Assembly: GCF_029892515.1 (NCBI RefSeq)
Contig: NZ_JARXVF010000009.1
Coordinates: 89,749 to 153,748 of the forward strand
DNA length: 64,000 nt
Direction: 5' to 3'
Origin: Pseudaminobacter soli (ex Li et al. 2025)
Lineage (GTDB): Bacteria > Pseudomonadota > Alphaproteobacteria > Rhizobiales > Rhizobiaceae
In this document: in pieces, positions 9,735 to 18,185 of the stretch
Numbering within the stretch: position 1 is the stretch's first letter
Layout of the letters: each line of letters begins with the position of its first letter
Notes under the pieces: generated by a model
What the model was told of the DNA's origin: nothing
Seen by the model: only the letters and a program-made list of their open reading frames with translations
Databases searched by the model: none
Program-made: the position numbers and the translations under genes

Positions 9735-9764
9735 CCCGGCGGGACACGAGGATGCCCCGCCGGG
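9735..9764 (-). promoter_or_regulatory. Intercistronic GC-rich hairpin after the binding-protein gene
   Basis: CCCGGCGGG (9735-9743) and CCCGCCGGG (9756-9764) form a 9-bp stem with a 12-base loop. There is no U-run, so it more likely protects the upstream binding-protein mRNA or attenuates than terminates. Confidence 0.5.
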
Positions 9765-9770
9765 GACGGA

Positions 9771-10565
9771 TTACTCCGCCAGGGTGCGGATTGGCTCTTT
9801 CGGGGCCGGATCGACGCCGATTAGATCGCTGGTCAATTTTGAATAGGTGCCGTCGGCGATCATTTCCGCCAAGGCCTTGTTGATAGCGGCGACCAGCTGC
9901 GGCTTGCCCTTCTTGATGGCAAAACCTTTCTGGATCGAGCTGACCGGCTCCTCCACCTGCTTAAGCGGCAAGTTGGAGACCTTGATGTCATAGGCGCCGG
10001 CGATGGAATCGGTGATGACCGCTTCGATGTTGCCGTTGGCGAGATCCTGAATGGCATCGGATTCGGCCTTGTAGGTCTTGACGTCCCCGCCGAGGCCTTC
10101 GGCGAGTTTAGTCCAGCTGGAGGCGACCAGAGTTCCAACGGTGCGACCCTTCACATCGGCAGGCTTGGCAATGTCGGAGTCGTTGCGGATGATGATGCGC
10201 CCGCCCGATTCCAGCCAGCCATCGGCAAAGGTAACCTTCTTCTGCCGCTCGGCGGTGATGTCCATCGCGTCGCTGATCATGTCGTATTGGTCGGCCTCGA
10301 GCCCGATCAGCACGGACTCCCATTTTACCAGAACCGGCTTGTATTCGAGGCCAAGCCGGCGGGCGATCTCCTTCATCACCCGGATTTCCAGGCCGTCGAG
10401 GTCGCCGTTTGGCGCACGCATTGAAAACGGAGGAAAAGTGCCTTCGGTCGCGACGCTGATTTCACCCGGCACCAGCAGTTCCAACTTGTCATCCGCTTGG
10501 GCAGAATTAGCGAAGGGCAAGAGCGTCACAGCGGCGAGCGCCATGAAGAGCATTCTTAGTTTCAT
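9771..10565 (-). CDS. ABC transporter substrate-binding protein, polar amino acid type
   Basis: 264 residues of the family 3 extracellular solute-binding proteins (SBP_bac_3). The signal peptide is residues 1-24 (LFMALAAVTLLPFANSAQA). The mature protein shows FPPFSMRAPNGDLDGLEIRV, then WESVLIGLEADQYDMI and the hinge IEAVITDSIAGAYDI, all typical. A GGGGAA ribosome site precedes the ATG. It is co-oriented with the permease and ATPase upstream in the same operon, flanked on both sides by stable hairpins, as is common for over-expressed binding proteins. The ligand is unknown; neighbours (DUF1989, 5-oxoprolinase, D-amino acid aminotransferase) suggest an amino-acid-like or cyclic amide ligand. 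Confidence 0.88.
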   Translation of the reverse strand: MKLRMLFMALAAVTLLPFANSAQADDKLELLVPGEISVATEGTFPPFSMRAPNGDLDGLEIRVMKEIARRLGLEYKPVLVKWESVLIGLEADQYDMISDAMDITAERQKKVTFADGWLESGGRIIIRNDSDIAKPADVKGRTVGTLVASSWTKLAEGLGGDVKTYKAESDAIQDLANGNIEAVITDSIAGAYDIKVSNLPLKQVEEPVSSIQKGFAIKKGKPQLVAAINKALAEMIADGTYSKLTSDLIGVDPAPKEPIRTLAE

Positions 10566-10642
10566 TTCGGTATTCCCCTGTTGAGGTTAGTTCGCGGTGA
10601 ATCGGCGGGATGCGGAGGCCCGCGCGAAATTTTTTTTTGTTA

Positions 10643-10672
10643 CCCGCCGCGGAGGATCGATTCCGCGACGGG
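10643..10672 (-). promoter_or_regulatory. Intercistronic hairpin between permease and binding-protein genes
   Basis: CCCGCCGCGGA (10643-10653) pairs with TCCGCGACGGG (10662-10672), 11 bp with one G-U on the transcribed strand. It is followed on the minus strand by a nine-A run, not a U-run, so it is not a normal terminator in the operon direction. Likely an mRNA processing or stabilising element. Confidence 0.45.
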
Positions 10673-10680
10673 CCGCTTTA

Positions 10681-11334
10681 TCAGCCCAACTGGCCGTAGC
10701 GGTGCTCGAGCCAGCTGGCCAATCGGGTCAGCACCGAAGTCAGCACCAGGTAGATCAGTGCGACCGCGATGTAGAAATCAAAGGGACGGAAGGTGGCCGA
10801 AATTAGCGTCTGCGCATAAAGCGTCAGCTCGACCACGGTGATGGTAGAAAGCAGCGAAGTGTTCTTTAGGATCGAGATCGCCTCATTCGTCATAGAGGGC
10901 AGAATGATCCGGAACACCTGGGGCAGGATGATAGTACGCATGGTCTGCGCGGGGCTGAAGCCCAGGGCCAGCGAGGATTCTGTCTGACCGCGCGGGATTG
11001 CCGACAGGCCCGAGCGGATAATCTCAGCTACGTAAGCTCCGCTGTTGACGCCGAGCGCCAGAACGCCGGCGGTGAACGGCGAAAGCCGCACGCCCAATTG
11101 CGGCAAGCCGAAATAGACGATGAAGATCTGGATCAGGGCTGGCGTGCCGCGAATGAACCAAATGTAGAAGGCGGCAATAGCCCGCACTGTCTTCAAATGT
11201 GACCTTTGCGCCAGGGCGGCGGCGAGGCCGCAGACCCAGCTTAGCAATATTGTCAGGATGGTGACCCACAGCACAATCCATGCCGCGGTCATGAAGCCGG
11301 GGCCGTAGGTGGATAGATCGGACCAGAACGTCAT
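10681..11334 (-). CDS. ABC transporter permease, His/Glu/Gln/Arg/opine type
   Basis: 217 residues with about five membrane helices and the HisM/GlnP-type inner-membrane signature. AFYIWFIRGTPALIQIFIVY is the conserved start of the second helix region. The EAA loop is NSGAYVAEIIRSGLSAIPRG followed by QTESSLALGFS. The ATG at 11334 overlaps the TGA of the ATPase gene (ATGA), giving translational coupling. It should form a homodimer or pair with an unseen second permease; only one permease gene is in this operon. Confidence 0.88.
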   Translation of the reverse strand: MTFWSDLSTYGPGFMTAAWIVLWVTILTILLSWVCGLAAALAQRSHLKTVRAIAAFYIWFIRGTPALIQIFIVYFGLPQLGVRLSPFTAGVLALGVNSGAYVAEIIRSGLSAIPRGQTESSLALGFSPAQTMRTIILPQVFRIILPSMTNEAISILKNTSLLSTITVVELTLYAQTLISATFRPFDFYIAVALIYLVLTSVLTRLASWLEHRYGQLG

Positions 11335-12155
11335 TTCGCCACGGCCTCCTTGTCGGCAGCCTCGCCGCCAGCTTTTACATTGTCGTGCAGGATGCGGTGC
11401 AGGAATTGCTGCAGCCGCGGGCTCTGCGGGTTTTGCAGCACGTCCTTCGGCAGGCCATCCTCGGCGATGACGCCTTTTTCGAAGAACAGCACTCGCGATG
11501 ACACGTCGCGGGCAAACGAAATCTCGTGCGTCACCAGAAGCATCGTCATCCCCTCGGCCGCGAGCGACGCCATCAGCGTCAGCACCTCGTGCACCAGTTC
11601 GGGATCGAGCGCGGAAGTCACTTCATCGAAGAGCATCAACTTCGGCTTCATCGCCAGCGCGCGGGCGATCGCGACACGCTGCTGCTGGCCGCCGGAAAGC
11701 CGCGAGGGATAGCTGTTGCGCTTGTCGTAAAGGCCGATGCGTTGGAGCAGCGCCTCGGCGATCTCGATTGCTTCACTCCGGGGTAGTCCGAGCACCTTGA
11801 CCGGCGCGTGGATTACGTTCTGCAGCACGGTCAGATGCGGCCAGAGATTGTAGCTCTGGAACACCATGCCAATGCGCGAGCGCAATTCCTGCAATTGACG
11901 ACGGGTTGGATGGTTGGCGGAACCGGCGGCGAAGTCGAAACGGAATTTCTCGAATTCCATCAGCCCGACATCGGCCATTTCGATGGCGTTTATCGAGCGC
12001 AAGAAGGTGCTTTTGCCCGAACCGCTGGCACCAATGATCGAGACGACCTCGCCTGTCTTCACGTCAAGATCAATACCCTTGATGACCTCGAGCGCGCCAA
12101 AGCTCTTTCGGATATTCCGAAGCTTCAACAAAGGTTTGTCTTCAGTTTCTATCAT
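11331..12155 (-). CDS. ABC transporter ATP-binding protein, polar amino acid type
   Basis: 274 residues of the GlnQ/HisP class. Walker A is GASGSGKST (42-50), the signature is LSGGQQQRVAIARAL, Walker B is KLMLFDEVTSALD, and the switch His lies in LLVTHEISFARD. The tail after residue 250 is slightly longer than in GlnQ (about 240). It is second in the operon, three bases after the DUF1989 stop, and overlaps the permease start, so all are co-transcribed. It energises import by the permease and binding protein that follow. Confidence 0.9.
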   Translation of the reverse strand: MIETEDKPLLKLRNIRKSFGALEVIKGIDLDVKTGEVVSIIGASGSGKSTFLRSINAIEMADVGLMEFEKFRFDFAAGSANHPTRRQLQELRSRIGMVFQSYNLWPHLTVLQNVIHAPVKVLGLPRSEAIEIAEALLQRIGLYDKRNSYPSRLSGGQQQRVAIARALAMKPKLMLFDEVTSALDPELVHEVLTLMASLAAEGMTMLLVTHEISFARDVSSRVLFFEKGVIAEDGLPKDVLQNPQSPRLQQFLHRILHDNVKAGGEAADKEAVAK

Positions 12156-12157
12156 CG

Positions 12158-12778
12158 CTAATTCCTAGTTTGGCAGTCATCGATGACTGCGAAGGCGATG
12201 TCGCGGGGCGTATGGTCCGCGCCGTTGATTGGTGTTATGTCCTGGGGGCAGGCCGAAAGGACAACAATCACGTCCATCTCGGCGCGCAGTGTCACACTGT
12301 CGCCCGCTCGGCTGGCAGGCGGCAGCCGGGTGACGCCGCCGTCTTCGGCGATGGGGACGTTCATGAACAGGTTCAGCGAGGCGGGCGTGAAGGAAAGCCT
12401 GACGCCGAGCGGCGTCAGCGCCTCATGAAAATTGTCAGTGCAGCTGCGATGTCGACCGTGGCAGTTCAACTGCTCATAAAGTTCCGCGCTGCAGGGGCAT
12501 AGCTGAGTATCGTGTCGTCCCGGGGAACTGTCGGCGATCATGGTCAGCATCTGCCGGCGCCGGATGCTGACCACTGCCATCGACTCTTCGACAAAGATGC
12601 TGCTGTTCCACGAGCGAGTATGCTCCATCGAGGCGTATTCCAGAGGATCGTCCACCGAAACCGCCCACGTGTCGACGACCTGTGAACCGTGGACGTTCTC
12701 GATACGGATCGCCTGCCCTCTCCGCAGTGTGACAGCAACTCCTTGCGAGGCTTGAAGGATTTGACCTGGACGGTCCAT
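12158..12778 (-). CDS. DUF1989 (urea carboxylase-associated) family protein
   Basis: 206 residues of the DUF1989 family (PF09347), proteins usually found beside urea carboxylase or amidolyase and ABC importers. The conserved Cys/His cluster is C94, C96, C106, H107, H110 and C113 (LCPCSAELYEQLNC, then RSCTDNF), probably a metal or redox site. It also has NSSIFVEES and NLFMNVPI. Some DUF1989 proteins are now known to act in carboxyguanidine/guanidine breakdown, but the job here is unproven. It is the first gene of the minus-strand ABC operon, with GGGGAA before the ATG. The ATPase gene begins within three bases of its stop. Confidence 0.82.
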   Translation of the reverse strand: MDRPGQILQASQGVAVTLRRGQAIRIENVHGSQVVDTWAVSVDDPLEYASMEHTRSWNSSIFVEESMAVVSIRRRQMLTMIADSSPGRHDTQLCPCSAELYEQLNCHGRHRSCTDNFHEALTPLGVRLSFTPASLNLFMNVPIAEDGGVTRLPPASRAGDSVTLRAEMDVIVVLSACPQDITPINGADHTPRDIAFAVIDDCQTRN

Positions 12779-12955
12779 TGTTTTTCCCCGATGAGGCCTT
12801 CGATCTTTTGTCGAATGGCCTTGTTCAGTATACCGCTGGAATTCTTACGCGGCAAAGATGGAATTGCCAAATCTCAAGGCATTTCCCCCGGAAACTTTGT
12901 TCCTAGATGGGCAGCCCAAGAGACTGCTGAAGAGGTCAGTTCGGCACTGTGGACC

Positions 12956-13813
12956 TCAGATTGCCGCGGCACGACGGGTCTCGACATAGAGCCGCCGCAG
13001 GTCGCGGGTCAGCGGGCCAGGCGCGCCCGTCCCGACAGAGGTCTCGTCGATCCGGGTGACCGGCACGACGAAATTGGTAGCCGAAGTGATGAAGGCTTCG
13101 CGCGCGACCTTGGCCTCTTCTGGAGTAAAGGCACGTTCCTCGACGCGAATGCCGTGCCGTGCAGCCAATTCCAGCACCGAAGCGCGAGTGATCCCGGGCA
13201 GCAGCGCATGCGAGAGATCGCGGGTCACAAGCACACCCTGATCATTGACGATGTGGGCGCTCGCGGCAGTGGCCTCGGTCACATGGCCTTCCTCGACGAG
13301 CCACGCGTCGTCGGCACCGCGGGCCTTGGCCTCCATCTTGGCCATGGAGGGATAAAGCAACTGAATCGTCTTGATATCGCGGCGTCCCCAGCGCAGGTCC
13401 GGGAGTAGCGAGACCGCAATGCCGGTTTCGGCGGCGCGGTTTTCCAACACGTTCTTCGCCTGCGTGAACAGCACCAGCGTGGGCGGTGTATCAGCAGGCG
13501 GGTAGGCAAAATCACGGTCGGCCACGCCGCGCGTCAGCTGCAGATAGATCATGCCCTGATCCAACGCATTGCGCGCCACGATCTCACGATGGACCGCAAG
13601 TAGCGCTTCCTCGCTCAGTGGCACAACGATCCCCAGTTCGCGGGCTGAGCGCTGAAGCCGTGCGGCATGACCGGGGTATTCAACCAGCTTGCCATCGAGG
13701 ACGCAGGTCACCTCATAGATGGCGTCGGCCATGAGGAAGCCACGGTCGAAGACAGAGACCTTGGCCTCTTCCTCGGGCAGCCAAGCGCCGTCAAGGTAAA
13801 CAACTCTGCTCAT
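12956..13813 (-). CDS. dat: D-amino acid aminotransferase (class IV PLP)
   Basis: 285 residues of fold-type IV aminotransferases. The N-terminus MSRVVYLDGAWLPEEEAKVS and VFDRGFLMADAIYEV are diagnostic. The PLP lysine is K148 in RRDIKTIQLL, and E180 lies in GHVTEATAAS. Length equals bacterial D-alanine aminotransferases (about 283). It would move the amino group between D-alanine, D-glutamate and 2-oxo acids. It lies 11 bases downstream of pxpA, which points to D-amino acids produced from a cyclic or racemic precursor. A branched-chain or aminodeoxychorismate lyase function is less likely given the N-terminus. AAGGA precedes the ATG. Confidence 0.85.
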   Translation of the reverse strand: MSRVVYLDGAWLPEEEAKVSVFDRGFLMADAIYEVTCVLDGKLVEYPGHAARLQRSARELGIVVPLSEEALLAVHREIVARNALDQGMIYLQLTRGVADRDFAYPPADTPPTLVLFTQAKNVLENRAAETGIAVSLLPDLRWGRRDIKTIQLLYPSMAKMEAKARGADDAWLVEEGHVTEATAASAHIVNDQGVLVTRDLSHALLPGITRASVLELAARHGIRVEERAFTPEEAKVAREAFITSATNFVVPVTRIDETSVGTGAPGPLTRDLRRLYVETRRAAAI

Positions 13814-13824
13814 TTCGGGATCCT

Positions 13825-14595
13825 TCAGGGTTTGGCGAACGGCGCGATTTCCACGTCGTTCTTCAAAAGGGCTGCACGCAGGGCGCGGACAATCTCAACT
13901 GCGCCAGGCGTATCGCCATGGACGCACAGCGTTGCTGGCTCGACCGGAAGCCGCTTGCCACCCGTAGTCGGGATATGGCCACCGACGATCATTTCCAAAA
14001 CCTGGTCGAGGCTTTGCTGCGGATCGTGGATTACTGCGCCAGGCTGGCTGCGGGGCGTCAGCTCGCCCGCATCGGTGTAAGTGCGATCAGCATAGATTTC
14101 GCAAGCGACGCGAAGGCCCGCTTTTTCAGCTGCCTTGTAAGTCTCGGAATAAGGTAGCGAAACGTAGACGAGAGCTGGGTCCACCACCTTCACCGCCCGC
14201 ACACACAGCGCCGCCAGGTCTGGATCCACCGCCGCCATGTTCCCCAGCGCACCGTGGGTCTTCACGTGGGTCATCGGGTGACCCTCCAGTGCACACATGC
14301 CTTGCATGGCGACGATCTGGTAGATCAGCTGGGTCTCCAGATCCTCGGGGCGTTCGCCAGAGATGCGGCGGCGACCGAAGCCATAGAGGTCGGCAAAGGA
14401 GGGGTGGGCGCCGACTGAGACGCCGTTTTCGCGCGCCATACGAATCGTGCGACGCATCACCACCGGATCGCCGGCATGGAAGCCGCAGGCAATGTTCGCC
14501 GTGCTGACCAACTGCAGCATCGCAGCGTCGTCACCGATCGAGTAGGCGCCGAAGCTTTCGCCCATGTCGCAGTTAAGATCGACCTTTCTAGTCAT
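13825..14595 (-). CDS. pxpA: 5-oxoprolinase subunit A (LamB/YcsF family)
   Basis: 256 residues from the ATG at 14595. The N-terminus KVDLNCDMGESFGAYSIGDD and the segments IACGFHAGDPVVMRRTI, VSVGAHPSFADLYGFGRR and HVKTHGALGN carry the conserved Asp/His residues of YcsF/PxpA. PxpA with PxpB and PxpC opens 5-oxo-L-proline to glutamate using ATP, in the cytosol. The E. coli protein has 244 residues. Here pxpA is divergent from pxpBC across a 225-base region instead of being in one operon, and is followed by the D-amino acid aminotransferase. An in-frame ATG 24 bases upstream is possible but adds nothing conserved. Confidence 0.9.
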   Translation of the reverse strand: MTRKVDLNCDMGESFGAYSIGDDAAMLQLVSTANIACGFHAGDPVVMRRTIRMARENGVSVGAHPSFADLYGFGRRRISGERPEDLETQLIYQIVAMQGMCALEGHPMTHVKTHGALGNMAAVDPDLAALCVRAVKVVDPALVYVSLPYSETYKAAEKAGLRVACEIYADRTYTDAGELTPRSQPGAVIHDPQQSLDQVLEMIVGGHIPTTGGKRLPVEPATLCVHGDTPGAVEIVRALRAALLKNDVEIAPFAKP

Positions 14596-14709
14596 TCCGG
14601 GTTCCCGTGGATCGGGCACGTTTATGGCCCGTTTTGGTCTGTTGAGTGTGGGTAGCCCGCGCTGCCCTGATTGACAGGACCACCCCGGCTCCGCATAATG
14701 GATACATGT

Positions 14710-14717
14710 GGTATACC
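14710..14717. promoter_or_regulatory. Palindrome GGTATACC, candidate GntR operator in the pxpA/pxpB divergent region
   Basis: TGGTATACC at 14709-14717 sits roughly midway between pxpA (14595) and pxpB (14820). Regulators of the FadR/VanR GntR branch commonly bind palindromes of the TGGTATACCA kind, and two such regulators are encoded downstream (16576 and 19450). Binding is inferred, not shown. Confidence 0.4.
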
Positions 14718-14819
14718 GAAATCACAAGCCCTTTTGATGAATGCTCGACGATGCGCGGGGGGGAAGCCGATGGATACGAGTTGGCTCGCCTCCCCGTTGC
14801 CCGGGCGCAGATGTGACCG

Positions 14820-15560
14820 ATGCGAAGCACGCGTGACGCCATGATTCCTACCTTCCTTCCCTGCGGAGACAGCGCGCTGGTCATTGAGCTAGGCGACCGC
14901 ATAGACGCCGACGTGAACGCCCGCGTCATTTCTCTGGCAGCGGCGGTGGAAGCGGCTGCGATCCCAGGCGTGGTAGAGATCGTGCCCAGCTACCGTTCGG
15001 TTTTAGTCCGTTACGACCCTGAAATCATTCGCGGGCGGGAGCTCGAGGAGCGTTTGGCGGATCTTTCAGAACACCTCGAGGTGTCTGGCGCTCAAGCGCG
15101 CAGCTGGAACATTCCTGTGGTCTATGGTGGCGAAGTCGGACAAGATCTGGAAGAGATCGCAGCCATGAAGGGCCTTTCGCCGGAAGAGCTGATTGCCCTG
15201 CATGCGGGCGGTGAATACCGCGTTTTTATGATCGGGTTTGCGCCGGGCTTTGCCTATCTCGGCGGGCTACCAGCAATCCTTCATACGCCCCGCTTGCAAA
15301 AGCCCCGCCAGAGCGTTCCGGCCGGGGCCATCGGCATCGGCGGCCAACAGGGCAGTGTAAATTCGGTCGCAGGACCTTCGGGTTGGCGCTTCATTGGTTG
15401 GACGCCGATCAGGGTATTCGACCCGGCGCGCAAGATTCCCTTTCTTCTACAAGCCGGCGACCGCGTGTCCTTTGTGCCGATCGATCCGGAGACCGGTGAA
15501 CGGCTTGCAGCGCGCGCTGCCGCCGGCGAAACCGTAATCGAACCTGAGGAAGCGGCATGA
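14820..15560 (+). CDS. pxpB: 5-oxoprolinase subunit B (allophanate hydrolase subunit 1 fold)
   Basis: 246 residues of the CT_C_D domain family (PF02682). FLPCGDSALVIELGD opens the domain. GEYRVFMIGFAPGFAYLGGL and the tail with QSVPAGAIGIGG then GPSGWRFIGWTP are the strongly conserved core. It forms the ATP-dependent carboxyl-activating part of 5-oxoprolinase with PxpC. An ATG at 14841 (MIPTFLP) is an alternative start close to where relatives begin; neither start has a good ribosome site. The stop overlaps the pxpC start by four bases. Confidence 0.9.
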   Translation: MRSTRDAMIPTFLPCGDSALVIELGDRIDADVNARVISLAAAVEAAAIPGVVEIVPSYRSVLVRYDPEIIRGRELEERLADLSEHLEVSGAQARSWNIPVVYGGEVGQDLEEIAAMKGLSPEELIALHAGGEYRVFMIGFAPGFAYLGGLPAILHTPRLQKPRQSVPAGAIGIGGQQGSVNSVAGPSGWRFIGWTPIRVFDPARKIPFLLQAGDRVSFVPIDPETGERLAARAAAGETVIEPEEAA

Positions 15561-16579
15561 GTATAGAAGTTCTTGCCGCAGGCCCGATGCTGACCATCCA
15601 GGATGGAGGCAGGAAAGGGCTCAGGTGTTTCGGCGTTTCGAACGCGGGGCCGATGGATGGCCCGGCGATGTCGCTTGCAAATGCTCTGTGTGGCAACTCG
15701 CCAGAAGCGGCCGCGTTGGAGTTTGCAAGCACAGGAGGTCATTTCAGCACCACCCGTCCGGTTCGATTTGCTGTGACGGGCGGAGATTGCGACATCCACA
15801 TCGCCGACCGACGCGTCCTGCCGGGCGAGAGTCATCGACTGAACCCCGGCGAAACGCTTAAGATCGGGGCGATGCGGGATACCGTGTGGGGCTACATAGC
15901 TTTTTCCGGCGGGATCTCTGTCCCACCTGCATTGGGGTCCCGAGCCACTCACCTTCGCAGTGGGTTGGGCGGCCTCGAAGGCCGCGCCCTGAGAACCGGC
16001 GATATCCTGCCGCTAGATGAGGACGAAGCCGCAGATCGCTGCCTGCGCACTGCAAGTCATTTGCCGGCTAATGTAGGCGGTCCGATCCGCATCGTCCTAG
16101 GGCCCCAAGACAACTATTTTGCCCCCGAGACCATTGCCAGTCTGACTGAAACCGAGTTCACGGTCACGCCGCAGCGCGACCGTATGGCCATGGTGCTGGG
16201 CGGGGCTGAGCTCCCGGCTGCCCGCGGACACGATATCGTGTCCGACGCAACAGTCCCAGGCTCGATCCAGGTTCCGGGTTCGTGCCAGCCCATCGTCCTC
16301 ATGGCTGAAAGCCAAACGACCGGCGGTTATCCGAAGATCGCTACCGTCATCTCGGCAGACCTGCCACGGTTGGCGCAAATGCCAATCGGCCGGCGTTTCC
16401 GCTTTGCCGTCGTTTCGCGTGACGAGGGCGAGACTATTTGGCTGGCACACACGCGAGCTCTGCGTGCTGCACTGGCTGACCTGCAGGTGAAACCCGAGGG
16501 ACTTCTTACGTCGGAATATCTGCTTTCCTGCAATCTGATTGGCGGTATTTTCGCCCCAGAAGAGAGGGGAGCGGAATGA
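15557..16579 (+). CDS. pxpC: 5-oxoprolinase subunit C (allophanate hydrolase subunit 2 fold)
   Basis: 340 residues of the CT_A_B family (PF02626). The N-terminus LAAGPMLTIQDGGRKGLRCF followed by GVSNAGPMDG is the family hallmark. Also seen are GYIAFSGGISVPPALGSRAT, VLGPQDNYF and LMAESQTTGGYPKIATVI. With PxpA and PxpB it makes the complete 5-oxoprolinase. It is slightly longer than the E. coli protein (310). It overlaps pxpB upstream (ATGA) and the GntR gene downstream (ATGA), so pxpB-pxpC-gntR is translationally coupled. Confidence 0.9.
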   Translation: MSIEVLAAGPMLTIQDGGRKGLRCFGVSNAGPMDGPAMSLANALCGNSPEAAALEFASTGGHFSTTRPVRFAVTGGDCDIHIADRRVLPGESHRLNPGETLKIGAMRDTVWGYIAFSGGISVPPALGSRATHLRSGLGGLEGRALRTGDILPLDEDEAADRCLRTASHLPANVGGPIRIVLGPQDNYFAPETIASLTETEFTVTPQRDRMAMVLGGAELPAARGHDIVSDATVPGSIQVPGSCQPIVLMAESQTTGGYPKIATVISADLPRLAQMPIGRRFRFAVVSRDEGETIWLAHTRALRAALADLQVKPEGLLTSEYLLSCNLIGGIFAPEERGAE

Positions 16580-17226
16580 CCACAACCACTAGTCTTGCGC
16601 GCGACGCACACCAACGGATCATCGGCATGATTCTGGAAGGCGTCCTCAAACCTGGTGACGCCCTGCAGGAGGCTTCTTTGGGCGAAGCGCTAGGTATGTC
16701 CCGCACCCCGGTACGCGAAGCGATCAAACGCATCGAAAGTGAGGGATTGGCCGCGACCGAGGGCCGGTTCACCCGAGTTCGTCAGTTGGGAGCCGCCGAA
16801 ATCGAAGAAATCTTCTTCTTGCGGCTCGAACTTGAGCCGATTTGCGCCCGGGCAGCCGCAGCGACGCCTCCCTCCGGCACCGACGAAATTGAGGCCCGCA
16901 TACGTGTACTTATGGCAGACGGCCCGGAAGCTGCGCCAGATGACGTGCAATGGCATATCGATAGCGATTTGCATGGGATGATCGCCCGTGCGGCAGGCAA
17001 TCGCACCGTTGCCGACGTGATTGCCGGACTGCATCGCCGGACCTGCATCTTCGACCATACCCAAGTGCCGGAACGTTTCCTCAAGGGTTGCGAAGAGCAT
17101 CTCGAAATACTCCAGGCCATCCGCCTTGGCGATGGCGCAGCAGCCGAGGCCGCCATGGCCCGGCACCTCACTCATGCGCGTGACGCGATCTTCGCGCGCC
17201 TTCATCAGATCCAGATCCAACCGTAG
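16576..17226 (+). CDS. GntR-family regulator (FCD type) coupled to pxpBC
   Basis: 216 residues. The N-terminal winged helix spans about 8-72 (GVLKPGDALQEASLGEALGM, then SRTPVREAIKRIESEG). The C-terminal FCD ligand domain shows LELEPICARAAAA and the metal-binding His residues in DLHGMIARAAGN and HLEILQAIRLGDG. Co-translation with pxpC suggests that it controls this cluster in response to a pathway acid such as 5-oxoproline. It is a good candidate for binding the GGTATACC palindrome in the pxpA/pxpB interval (inference). Confidence 0.88.
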   Translation: MTTTTSLARDAHQRIIGMILEGVLKPGDALQEASLGEALGMSRTPVREAIKRIESEGLAATEGRFTRVRQLGAAEIEEIFFLRLELEPICARAAAATPPSGTDEIEARIRVLMADGPEAAPDDVQWHIDSDLHGMIARAAGNRTVADVIAGLHRRTCIFDHTQVPERFLKGCEEHLEILQAIRLGDGAAAEAAMARHLTHARDAIFARLHQIQIQP

Positions 17227-17234
17227 GGTCCATC

Positions 17235-18185
17235 ATGAAATGTCTAATCGTCCAGCCCATTCATGAGGCCGGTCTGATTCTGCTCAGGAAGCATGGGATT
17301 GAACCTGTCCTATGCCCTTCCTCGGAAACGGAGACCGTCGCCGCCCACATTGCGGGTTGTGACGCGGTGATTACCCGTGACGCCGGGCTGAAGGCTGCCG
17401 CCTTCGCTGCGGCCGACCGTCTGCGCATCGTGGTAATCCACGGCACCGGGCACGATTCGGTGGACAAGAATGCGGCTGCTGAGAAAGGCGTTCTGGTCGC
17501 AAACACGCCGGGAGTGAATGCCCGCTCTGTGGCGGAACTTGCGGTCGGCCTGGCGATTGCCGCCGCCCGCGGAATTTCGGCCGGTGACCGCAGCGAACGC
17601 TTGGGTCGCGCCGGCTTCCGAGAATCCGCGCGGTTTACGGAGCTTTCGGGCAAAACGACGTTGATTGTCGGCTGGGGCGCTATCGGTCGTGATGTCGGCC
17701 GGATGCTGGATCAGGCCTTCGGAATGCGGATCATCGTCCATTCCCCTCGGGCTCCGGATGTCGGAGGCTACGCACGTGCCACCACCCTCGCTGAGGGGCT
17801 CGCAGAGGCAGATCTCATTTCACTTCACACCCCGATGCGGGCCGAAACATCCCATATGATTGGGCGCGAAGCACTCGCATTGATGAAGCCCGGAGCCATT
17901 CTGGTGAATGTGGCACGGGCCGGGCTGGTAGATGAAGACGCCCTGCATGAGGCGTTGCTCACTGGGCGGCTGGGCGGCGCAGCGCTGGATGTCTATTCGG
18001 CGGGCGCCCCTACGGGGCCGCTTTCGGCCTTCCCGAACGTGATCTTCACCCCCCATCTTGGCGCAACGACCGAGGATGCGCTTCGTCGCGTGGCTGAAGC
18101 CGCAGCCGGACATGTGATGACAGCACTCACCGGCGCTCTTCCGTCGACCGCCCTTAACCCTGAAGTGTGGAAGGTTCGGGCATGA
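17235..18185 (+). CDS. D-isomer 2-hydroxyacid dehydrogenase-like protein with altered catalytic site
   Basis: 316 residues. The Rossmann domain carries TTLIVGWGAIGRDVGRML, and the classic LMKPGAILVNVARAGLVDED supplies the catalytic Arg. The terminal His lies in TPHLGATTEDA. The catalytic Glu, normally in a DVFxxEP motif, is not found: the segment reads ALDVYSAGAPTGPL. Either the alignment hides it or the enzyme is atypical. It begins nine bases after the GntR gene and overlaps the M20 gene (ATGA). A role in reducing a 2-oxo acid made by the aminotransferases is plausible. Confidence 0.8.
   Translation: MKCLIVQPIHEAGLILLRKHGIEPVLCPSSETETVAAHIAGCDAVITRDAGLKAAAFAAADRLRIVVIHGTGHDSVDKNAAAEKGVLVANTPGVNARSVAELAVGLAIAAARGISAGDRSERLGRAGFRESARFTELSGKTTLIVGWGAIGRDVGRMLDQAFGMRIIVHSPRAPDVGGYARATTLAEGLAEADLISLHTPMRAETSHMIGREALALMKPGAILVNVARAGLVDEDALHEALLTGRLGGAALDVYSAGAPTGPLSAFPNVIFTPHLGATTEDALRRVAEAAAGHVMTALTGALPSTALNPEVWKVRA

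Noticed and set aside
18167..18182. Earlier GTG start for the carbamoylase-like gene
   Set aside because: The ATG at 18182 overlaps the previous stop in the typical ATGA manner and begins nearer the conserved part.
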